In this document: piece after piece, positions 45,207-51,885 of the stretch | Numbering within the stretch: the stretch's first letter is position 1 | How the letters are laid out: each line of letters starts with the position of its first letter | NCBI RefSeq assembly: GCF_000410515.1 | Contig: NC_021500.1 | Location: forward strand, 1 to 64,000 | Length of the DNA: 64,000 nt | Direction of reading: 5' to 3' | Source of the DNA: Enterobacter sp. R4-368 | GTDB taxonomy: Bacteria > Pseudomonadota > Gammaproteobacteria > Enterobacterales > Enterobacteriaceae | Notes under the pieces: generated by a model | What the model saw: the letters and a program-made list of their open reading frames with translations, nothing else | The model's database searches: none | Told to the model about the DNA's origin: nothing | Position numbers and translations under genes: made by a program

Positions 45207-45584
45207 ATGAATTTATTAACACACAGCAATCAGGGTGGCGGTGAATTTACGTTTGTCGTATCGCGAAGTAATGCAAAAGCTGACGATAAAGTTCACGCTC
45301 TCGCTGCCCGAAAAACGCGTGAGCTGGAGATGACGCTCATCGATTTTCATCTTGAATCGTCGGAAATGCTGGAAGTGGACGGTTATCCCGCCGTGGAGCT
45401 CTTCTACCAGTTTAAAAATGACAACCACGTTATCTTCCAGCGCCAGACGTTAATTTTGCTCGACGATCCCGCCGGGAAAAAAATGGTGAGCTACGTGGGT
45501 ACCTGCCCTGGCGAATTCAGCGAAGAACATCAAAAGCAATATCAACAAATCATCCAGAGTATTAAATTTCATCGCGCAAAATAG
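45207..45584 (+). CDS. DUF1795 (Eag/DcrB-like) chaperone, N-terminus missing
   Basis: DUF1795 proteins of the Eag type shield the membrane helices of PAAR and Rhs effectors before loading. The 125-residue frame matches the family from its second strand onward (TFVVSR, GYPAVELFYQF, MVSYVGT, QIIQSIKF). Compared with the intact 142-residue relative at 59720, it lacks the first 15-20 residues. The three codons just upstream of ATG still read Asp-Arg-Thr, as in the family, and then a stop and unrelated bases appear. So the gene lost its 5' end. No ribosome site is visible and the partner effector is not adjacent. Confidence 0.65.
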   Translation: MNLLTHSNQGGGEFTFVVSRSNAKADDKVHALAARKTRELEMTLIDFHLESSEMLEVDGYPAVELFYQFKNDNHVIFQRQTLILLDDPAGKKMVSYVGTCPGEFSEEHQKQYQQIIQSIKFHRAK

Positions 45585-45644
45585 CGTGCAGGTTTTACCG
45601 TGCGCTGATTGCCGTTGACAGACATTGAGTAGGGATCTCTCGTT

Positions 45645-47873
45645 ATGCAGAACAGAATCACGGCGACGTTACCCGTCGGGGGCTTACTTTTCTGGAAACT
45701 CTCCGGGCGCGAAGCGCTGTCCGAGTCATTTACGCTGGCGCTGACGGTACTGGGCACCGATGCGCGGGCAGACCGCAGCAAGCTGCTGGGGCAATCCGCA
45801 ACCATCAATATTCCCACCCAGGGAACGGGCATGCGCTATATCAACGGCAAAATCACCCGCGTGGCGGTGAGCGCCGTTGAACTTTCGGGGACGCGTTACG
45901 CGGTGTACCAGCTCACCGTGGAGCCGGATTTGTGGCCGATGAAACGCGACCGCAACCTGCGTATCTTCCAGGGCCAGACTGCGCCGCAGATTGTGAAAAC
46001 GCTGCTCGGCGAATATCAGGTGAACGTGGAAGATAAGCTGACCGGCAGTTACCGCACCTGGGATTACTGCGTGCAGTACCAGGAATCGAGCCTCGATTTC
46101 ATCAGCCGTCTGATGGAGCTTGAGGGCATCGCCTACCATTTCCGCCACGAAGCCGACCGCCATGTGCTGGTGCTGACCGACGCGGCGACCGAACATCAGC
46201 CCTTCAGCGGCTACGAAACCATTCCGTATCACCAGACGCCGTCCGGCGGCAGCACGGATGAAGAGGGTATCAGCCAGTGGGCGCTGGAGGACAGCGTGAC
46301 GCCGGGCATTTACAGCCTCGACGATTACGACTTCCGCAAACCGAACGCGTGGCTGTTCCAGGCGCGGCAGAACCCGGCGTCACCGCAGCCGGGCAGCATT
46401 GACGTGTACGACTGGCCGGGGCGTTTTGTCGAGCACGGTCACGGGGAGTATTACGCACGTATCCGCCAGGAGCGCTGGCAGGTGGAGCACCAGCAGATTC
46501 AGGGCACCGCCACGGCGGTTGGTGTCGCACCGGGAAACACCTTCGCGCTGTATAACGCGCCGTTTTTCAGCGATAACGGCGAGTACCTGACCACCGAAGC
46601 GAACTACTTTTTCGAGGAAAACCGCTACGCCAGCGGCTCTGATGGCGAAACGGTGCACCGCATTGATTTCACCGTCATTCCGTCGTCGGTGGTGTTCCGC
46701 CCGGCGGCGGTGACGGCGTGGCCGAAAACCTACGGGCCGCAGACGGCAAAAGTGGTCGGCCCGCAGGGCGAGAGCATCTGGACGGATAAATATGGCCGGG
46801 TGAAGGTGAAATTCCACTGGGACCGTCTGGCGAAAGGCGATGACACCAGCTCCTGCTGGGTGCGTGTGTCGAGTGCCTGGGCGGGGCAGGGCTTCGGCGG
46901 GGTGCAGATCCCGCGCGTGGGCGACGAAGTGGTGATCGACTTTATTAACGGTGATCCGGACCGGCCGATCGTTACCGGGCGTGTCTATAACGAATCCAGC
47001 ATGCCGCCGTGGACACTGCCGGATGATTCAACTCGCATGGGCTTTATGACCCGCAGTAAAGACGGCAGCAAAGACAACGCCAGCTACCTGTTTTTTGAGG
47101 ATCGCGCCGGGAGTGAAGCTGTTGAGTTGCATTCCGAAAAAGATATGAAAGTCTCGGTGGAAAATGACAAGACGGTCAACATTGACGGTAATCGCACGAC
47201 GACCATTCTGAAAGAGCAGAAAGACGATGTCACCGGCGACGCCTCGTTTTACTATCGGGCGAAGCGCACGACTACGGTAGATGAAGCGGAAACCACCACC
47301 TTCAACAACAGCCAGACGGAAACCATCAAGAATGGGCGTACGCTGAATATCACCAGCGGCGGTGATGTTGTTAATATTAAAGGTGATCGTATAACCGATA
47401 TTGACGGCACGAATTTGCATCATGTTACTAAATTAGTTACTGAGAAATTTGATGGTGGCCTTAACACTACTATTGCCAATGGGGTAGCGCTTAATATTAC
47501 AAGTAACGGGAGCCAGCAAAATATTAAGGGTAATGTGCTGGTTAATGTTGAAGGTGATTACACAAAATTGGTATCCAGCAAGATAGTTATAAAAGCACCA
47601 AGCATCGTGTTTGACTCTCCTTCTGTAGAATATACTCATAAAGAAGAAAAGAGTTTTTGGGAGGATTATTTTAGTGCGAAAACAGTGTCATTTGCATTTA
47701 AAGGTGGTGATGCTAGTGTGTCGTTGCTTTCCACGGCTTTCAAAGGAATGGCTTATAATAAAACAGGATTTGAGATTTCTAAAGAGGAAGGCATGGTGGC
47801 GTTTAAAAATACTCTATACCATACGCAAGCAAATTTGCGGAGTATGGCTTTTGCTCTCATGCTAGTATTATGA
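45645..47873 (+). CDS. vgrG: T6SS spike protein VgrG1 with a variable tail
   Basis: VgrG trimers cap the Hcp tube and carry effectors. The 742-residue product has the gp27-like part (1-380), the gp5-OB region (400-450, with GFGGVQIPRVGDEVVIDFINGDPDRP) and a long beta-helix of VgrG/DUF2345 type (480-640). From about residue 640 to the end lies a specific tail (KSFWEDYFSAKTVSFAF, then a hydrophobic end, SMAFALMLVL). Base composition turns A+T-rich from about 47400. Residues 1-450 are almost identical to VgrG2. The tail is followed at once by small membrane proteins that look like immunity genes, so the tail could be a toxin or an effector-binding site. Neither is proven. Confidence 0.93.
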   Translation: MQNRITATLPVGGLLFWKLSGREALSESFTLALTVLGTDARADRSKLLGQSATINIPTQGTGMRYINGKITRVAVSAVELSGTRYAVYQLTVEPDLWPMKRDRNLRIFQGQTAPQIVKTLLGEYQVNVEDKLTGSYRTWDYCVQYQESSLDFISRLMELEGIAYHFRHEADRHVLVLTDAATEHQPFSGYETIPYHQTPSGGSTDEEGISQWALEDSVTPGIYSLDDYDFRKPNAWLFQARQNPASPQPGSIDVYDWPGRFVEHGHGEYYARIRQERWQVEHQQIQGTATAVGVAPGNTFALYNAPFFSDNGEYLTTEANYFFEENRYASGSDGETVHRIDFTVIPSSVVFRPAAVTAWPKTYGPQTAKVVGPQGESIWTDKYGRVKVKFHWDRLAKGDDTSSCWVRVSSAWAGQGFGGVQIPRVGDEVVIDFINGDPDRPIVTGRVYNESSMPPWTLPDDSTRMGFMTRSKDGSKDNASYLFFEDRAGSEAVELHSEKDMKVSVENDKTVNIDGNRTTTILKEQKDDVTGDASFYYRAKRTTTVDEAETTTFNNSQTETIKNGRTLNITSGGDVVNIKGDRITDIDGTNLHHVTKLVTEKFDGGLNTTIANGVALNITSNGSQQNIKGNVLVNVEGDYTKLVSSKIVIKAPSIVFDSPSVEYTHKEEKSFWEDYFSAKTVSFAFKGGDASVSLLSTAFKGMAYNKTGFEISKEEGMVAFKNTLYHTQANLRSMAFALMLVL
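45651..46992 (+). repeat. 1.35-kb direct repeat shared by vgrG1 and vgrG2 (copy 1)
   Basis: From the second or third codon of vgrG1 to the codons for Val-Tyr-Asn-Glu the DNA matches the same region of vgrG2 (copy 2 at about 56614-57955) with only scattered, mostly silent changes. The copies are 10,963 bp apart in the same orientation, and similarity stops abruptly at the start of the beta-helix. This is large enough for homologous recombination, which would delete or swap everything between. Confidence 0.9.
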
Positions 47874-47893
47874 ATAAATTGAAGAGGAACGTA

Positions 47894-48199
47894 ATGGGTT
47901 ATTTACTGCTAATTGCAATGGCGGCTGTATTTCTTATTATCATTTATAAAGGTACCGCCAGGCATGACAGATTGATGCGTGACGGGCGGCCTGTTATGGC
48001 GACGATAGAAAATGTCACCCCAGTCAGTTCTGATGATGCCGGTAATACAACAATTGTTTATACGCTCAATATAGAAGGTCGGCATGTTAAAGGGAAAGAA
48101 AAAATTGACACGTTTTTTTCGCCACAATTTCAGCCGGGGATGCAGATAAAAATTATGTATATCAATGATGAAGATTATATGTTTGTTTTTAAAAAATAA
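47894..48199 (+). CDS. small DUF3592-like membrane protein A (probable immunity)
   Basis: The product of about 101 residues has one membrane helix (residues 2-18) and then a soluble beta-rich domain with DGRPVMATIENV and PGMQIKIMYI. The layout of helix, small beta domain and a final (V/I)xYxxxxP-type strand is that of DUF3592 proteins. AGAGGA precedes ATG 47894. An earlier in-frame ATG at 47870 overlaps the vgrG1 stop (ATGA) but lacks a ribosome site. A close paralogue stands at 50387. An immunity role is inferred from position after vgrG1. Confidence 0.65.
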   Translation: MGYLLLIAMAAVFLIIIYKGTARHDRLMRDGRPVMATIENVTPVSSDDAGNTTIVYTLNIEGRHVKGKEKIDTFFSPQFQPGMQIKIMYINDEDYMFVFKK

Positions 48200-48436
48200 T
48201 TAAAAATATATGCCAGGCCTGTGAGGCATCGAGTACTCGGTGATCGCAAGCCTGTATATCTATGTCGTAGTGGTCATCGACTTTATTAGACGAAGTTGAA
48301 TATCGGTAAACGGTATATGCACAAATACTTATTCTGTTATCGGTGGCGATGGTGATGTGTAAACCTAATAATAGTGAGTAATAGGCTGCAACCATTAATT
48401 AATGACGGCGTTAACATTTTTTATAACAGAGGGACA

Positions 48437-48808
48437 ATGAGTTATTTATCGTATATTATGCCTAAGCTTGCCTGGTTTATACCACTGTGCATATTGCTTT
48501 TTGTTGGGTATGTTGTTTATAAGAACAGGCAGCGTGATGCTCAGGATGCTTATATTAAAGAGCATGGCGTTAGCCTCGATGCTGAAATATCAGATGTAGT
48601 TTAAGATAAGATTCAAAGGATAAGCAATTATTTTGTGGTGGTAGCGTCAGTCAAATATAATTACAGTGATAAAATTTTTGTTTCCAAAAGAGGCTTTTCT
48701 TTCTTGATTACTGAAAAAGAAAAAATTATTCTTGGGCAAATCATCAAAATCAGAGTCAATCGTAACATGCCTGAGCAGTTTTATTATGAAGATTATCAAA
48801 ACTATTAA
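48437..48808 (+). pseudogene. DUF3592-like gene with in-frame TAA at codon 56
   Basis: ATG 48437 follows GAGGGAC and starts a protein with one helix (MPKLAWFIPLCILLFVGYVV). At codon 56 a TAA (48602-48604) interrupts, but the same frame then continues for 67 codons with a normal soluble part (VASVKYNYSDKIFVSKRG, QIIKIRVNRNMPEQF) up to TAA at 48806. The full frame would give 123 residues of DUF3592-like layout. So this is one gene broken by a single nonsense change. Restart or suppression is not excluded. 237 bp of A+T-rich DNA without a gene precede it. Confidence 0.7.
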
Positions 48809-48919
48809 CAAAAATCTTTAAAGGGTAGTGTGTTTGATGGTGTATTAATTCAGGTTTGGCTGTTTATTCGTTATCAGTGTCGTCAGATCGAAATATATAT
48901 TAATCAAGGAAATCTCTCC

Positions 48920-49294
48920 ATGGATTATTTGAAGATCCTGCATATCATTTTGGTTGGGCTGGTAGCAGGACTTATCATTTATTTGATCTGCAGGGACATA
49001 GTTTGGGGGGTGATGAAAAAAATCATTCTTAGAAATCCGGTCTATACCCATGCGACTATCTCAGCCGTTATGCCAGGAACGCCGTCATCAAACGGATTGG
49101 TTAACTTAACGATCGATTATGAATTTAAAGATTTAACTGGAGCGAACTACTCGCGCAAGAACGTACTGACAATAATTAAAACAATTAACCTTATCGAATA
49201 TCAGATCGGTAGTACCGTTCCGGTTGTCTATTTACGTACTAATCCTGAAAAACATTTTCTGAATGAAGGGAAAGATGGTGTGTTGATCAGGTGA
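48920..49294 (+). CDS. small DUF3592-like membrane protein B
   Basis: ATG 48920 follows CAAGGA and gives 124 residues. One helix (residues 8-24) is followed by a basic stretch and a domain with HATISAVMPGTPSSNGLVNL, DYEFKDLTG and TVPVVYLRTNPEKH. The last motif is characteristic of DUF3592. It is a clear paralogue of the protein at 51438, with which it shares the MDY(L/F)K start and the PGTP-like motif. The longer open frame from 48830 has no ribosome site. Confidence 0.7.
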   Translation: MDYLKILHIILVGLVAGLIIYLICRDIVWGVMKKIILRNPVYTHATISAVMPGTPSSNGLVNLTIDYEFKDLTGANYSRKNVLTIIKTINLIEYQIGSTVPVVYLRTNPEKHFLNEGKDGVLIR

Positions 49295-49359
49295 ATCTCT
49301 ATTGTCACCATACCATTAACGAATCCAAAGTTTGTTGTTAGTCCAATTTGTTTATTTAC

Positions 49360-49752
49360 ATGGCAGTGAATATGAGTGCTTTTACAGAAACTCCCTTAAT
49401 AATCGGCGTTATCGTATCTATCCTGGGGATTATACTGGCCTTTTCAACATTAAAGCCGAATAAAGATGAAGTTACCACTCTGCGTGACTGGTCATCCAGA
49501 GAAAAGTGGAGTGGTCAAATTATTGAGACGTCACTTGAATCATGGCATCAAACAGATACCAAGTACGGCAATGATTTTTTATACGATTTTACTTTTACGG
49601 CTACTATTAATGACACAAGGAAAAAATATGTCGCAAAAGGTCTGGTTAGACCTAATGAGATACATAAGATTCAGAAAGGGTTAACTCTAATAATAAAATA
49701 TAATGCTGATAATCCACCACGTATAGCTGTGATAGCTATCGATTATAAATGA
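49360..49752 (+). CDS. small DUF3592-like membrane protein C
   Basis: The product of about 130 residues has one helix (residues 14-31) and then TTLRDWSSREKWSGQII, NDFLYDFTFTATI and LIIKYNADNPPRIAVI. It resembles the protein at 51040 and the remnant at 50847. No strong ribosome site is seen, so starts at 49360 and 49372 are both possible. The soluble part would face one side of the inner membrane and is the likely toxin-binding part if this is an immunity protein. Confidence 0.6.
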   Translation: MAVNMSAFTETPLIIGVIVSILGIILAFSTLKPNKDEVTTLRDWSSREKWSGQIIETSLESWHQTDTKYGNDFLYDFTFTATINDTRKKYVAKGLVRPNEIHKIQKGLTLIIKYNADNPPRIAVIAIDYK

Positions 49753-49894
49753 AGCCTATATTATTTTTTAAATAATGAATAATGATGGTTTTGAATTGGC
49801 ATCATATATATATCATTTCTTTAGTATTACATTTTAGCTGAAGTTATTCATTAAAAGCCATCTTATCGATAAATATAAATCTTAAGAGGTTATA

Positions 49895-50221
49895 ATGTTC
49901 ACTGGCGATAATGTTGGCCTGATATTAAGCATTGTAGCGCCATGCTTCCTCATTTATTTGGTATTCCATACAGGGATGGTTCATGATGATTTTAAAAAGA
50001 ACGGTATAAGGACAGTTGCTAAGATAAATAATATCAAGCAAATATCCACTTCAGGTACTGGTTCGCCAAAATGTGTCTTTACGCTTTCGTTTACTACCCA
50101 AGATGGTCACGATATAAGTCTGGAAAAAAAACAGGTCGTTACTGTGTTAGATATGATGCCTCTCGAGCGAGAACGCAAAGTGGATATTTACTACAAGAAA
50201 GAAAATCCTAAAAAGATATGA
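49895..50221 (+). CDS. small DUF3592-like membrane protein D
   Basis: ATG 49895 follows AAGAGG. The 108-residue protein has one helix (residues 7-25), then RTVAKINNIKQIS, KCVFTLSFTTQDG and KVDIYYKKENPKK. It has the DUF3592-like plan but is the most diverged member and has no close paralogue in the array. The DNA is strongly A+T-rich, unlike the core genome. It ends just before the vgrG relic. Confidence 0.6.
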   Translation: MFTGDNVGLILSIVAPCFLIYLVFHTGMVHDDFKKNGIRTVAKINNIKQISTSGTGSPKCVFTLSFTTQDGHDISLEKKQVVTVLDMMPLERERKVDIYYKKENPKKI

Positions 50222-50275
50222 CTAATACTTGAATCAGAAAGCCGGATAAAGTAATGACAATTATGGTTAGGTCGC

Positions 50276-50338
50276 GACGATGTCACCGATGATACCTCAT
50301 TCCACTATCGTGCGAAGCGCACGACCACAGTAGATGAA
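50276..50338 (+). pseudogene. 63-bp relic of a vgrG beta-helix region
   Basis: This stretch matches vgrG1 at 47224-47286 at about 85% identity. Its translation, DDVTDDTSFHYRAKRTTTVD, corresponds to DDVTGDASFYYRAKRTTTVD in VgrG1. The flanks do not match. Immediately downstream is a paralogue of the gene that follows vgrG1. It is therefore the scar of an earlier vgrG tail that lay here. Confidence 0.85.
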
Positions 50339-50386
50339 TATGTCTGCACAATTGACTATGTATTTATGAAAAAAGGAATGAGCAAT

Positions 50387-50695
50387 ATGATGGGGATTTT
50401 ATTAGCGATTGGCATGATTTCTGCGCTTGTTATTATGTGTTTTATTTCTGTTAATAAAAGGGAAAGAATAATTCGTGAAGGCCGCCCGATTATGGCCGTG
50501 ATTGAAAATATCAGGCCCGTTTCCACGGATGACTCTGGGAATACAACTGTAGCTTATGTTTTAAATGTGGAAGGGCGTAAAATTGAAGGTCGTGAAAAGA
50601 TTGATACCTTCTACGCTCCACAGATGCAACCTGGTATGCATATAAAAATCATGTATGTCGATGATAAACATTTTGTTTTCATTTTTGAAAAATAA
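50387..50695 (+). CDS. small DUF3592-like membrane protein A', paralogue of A
   Basis: The protein of about 102 residues is very close to protein A at 47894: one helix, then EGRPIMAVIENIRPVSTDD, KIDTFYAPQMQPGMHIKIMY and a C-terminal VFIFEK. Like protein A, it stands directly behind vgrG sequence, here the relic. AAAAGGA precedes the start region. ATGs at 50366 and 50378 are alternatives. It is a duplicated, diverged immunity candidate that outlived its vgrG. Confidence 0.7.
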   Translation: MMGILLAIGMISALVIMCFISVNKRERIIREGRPIMAVIENIRPVSTDDSGNTTVAYVLNVEGRKIEGREKIDTFYAPQMQPGMHIKIMYVDDKHFVFIFEK

Positions 50696-50846
50696 AATAT
50701 GTATAATAGAAAAGATTAATGCTCGCTATTGTTTATTCGTACTGATGTTCAGGAACGGTCGAATAGCTCATTCGCTGCGAAATGGTTTGAGAATATTGCT
50801 TGGGTGCTAATAAATTAAAGGGAGGAGACGCTGTTTTTAACTACTG

Positions 50847-51017
50847 GATAATGACTTCTTTTATGATATTCGCTTTCACCTGCCGGGCGGTGATCAACTC
50901 TACACTGCTAAAACACTGGTGAACATTTCTCAGTTGCCATTGATCCAACCTGGACTGCGAATCAGAGTGAAGAAAGGAAGCGAAGGCCGCTTAGCGGTCA
51001 TTAAAATTGAGTTTTAG
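50847..51017 (+). pseudogene. C-terminal remnant of a protein C-type gene
   Basis: An open stretch of 56 codons ending at TAG 51015-51017 reads NDFFYDIRFHLPGG, then IQPGLRIRVKKG and LAVIKIEF. This aligns with the last 55 residues of protein C (NDFLYDFTFTATI to IAVIAIDY). The N-terminal helix part is gone, and a stop lies just upstream at 50838. The next gene begins inside or just after its end. Confidence 0.7.
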
Positions 51018-51039
51018 CGAAGATAAGGTATTGCCATTC

Positions 51040-51438
51040 ATGACGGACCTCATTGCAAAAAACCTCACGCTCTTTTCATGGTATATATTGGCTATTTTTA
51101 TTTACCTTTTCATTAAAGGTCTGCGTGAGCCTACCGGCGATGCGAAATTAATCCAGTATCGTGCAACGTTACGTGACTGGTATGGCCCTGAAAAAGAGGG
51201 CGTGCTGGAAACATGGGCACCGTTAAAATCAACGCCAAAAGGCGAATATTTTCTATTCCATTTCATCATTGTGATTGATCGGAAAACGCAAAAGAAAAAA
51301 GCAGCGGCTTTAATTAATGCAAGTGATATCGAAAGGTTAAAGCCGGGCCTTAAGTTGCGCATAAAATATCAAGGGTTGCTTACAAAGAAAATCGCTGTCG
51401 CCGATATTGTTTTTGATGAATCATTTCAGGAAACGTAA
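51040..51438 (+). CDS. small DUF3592-like membrane protein C'', paralogue of C
   Basis: The 132-residue product has one helix (residues 10-26) followed by RATLRDWYGPEKEGVLETW, GEYFLFHFIIVID and LKLRIKYQGLLTKKIAV. It has the same plan as protein C. ATG 51040 is used; a TTG at 51007 would overlap the remnant gene. It overlaps the next gene in TAATG, so the two are co-translated. Confidence 0.65.
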   Translation: MTDLIAKNLTLFSWYILAIFIYLFIKGLREPTGDAKLIQYRATLRDWYGPEKEGVLETWAPLKSTPKGEYFLFHFIIVIDRKTQKKKAAALINASDIERLKPGLKLRIKYQGLLTKKIAVADIVFDESFQET

Positions 51439-51800
51439 TGGACTATTTTAAGTATCTTGCTTATCTCTTTCCCGCGCTGGTAATTATTGTTTTTATTAAA
51501 ATCGCGATTCGCGATATAAAAAACAACCGAATAAAAAAGCGCATCGCCAGCGATCCTGTGCATGTTAATGCGCGAATAACTCAGGCCGTGGCGGGAACGC
51601 CCGCGCCAAATGGCATCGTCAATGTCACACTGGATTATGAATTTAACGATCATACCGGCAAGGTTTTCACACAACAAAATGTGGTTACCGTGGTGAAAAC
51701 GATGGAGATGCTTAACTATAAAGCGGGCGAAACCGTTCCGGTCATTTATTTGCGCAGCGATCCTTCGCTCAATAAGGTTAATCTTCCGCGCGTATTTTAA
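51438..51800 (+). CDS. small DUF3592-like membrane protein B', paralogue of B
   Basis: The 120-residue protein is a clear relative of protein B: MDYFKYLAYLFPALVIIV helix, then HVNARITQAVAGTPAPNGIV, DYEFNDHTG and TVPVIYLRSDPS. It starts on the last base of the previous gene's stop codon. It is the last member of the array. The adaptor operon starts 85 bp later, where base composition returns to G+C-rich. Confidence 0.7.
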   Translation: MDYFKYLAYLFPALVIIVFIKIAIRDIKNNRIKKRIASDPVHVNARITQAVAGTPAPNGIVNVTLDYEFNDHTGKVFTQQNVVTVVKTMEMLNYKAGETVPVIYLRSDPSLNKVNLPRVF

Positions 51801-51885
51801 ATTCATAAATTATTTCATCGTAAGGCGCTCTTTCCTGACGTTAAAAAAACGCCAACGATACGCTTAATCTTCCAAAGGATGTTAT

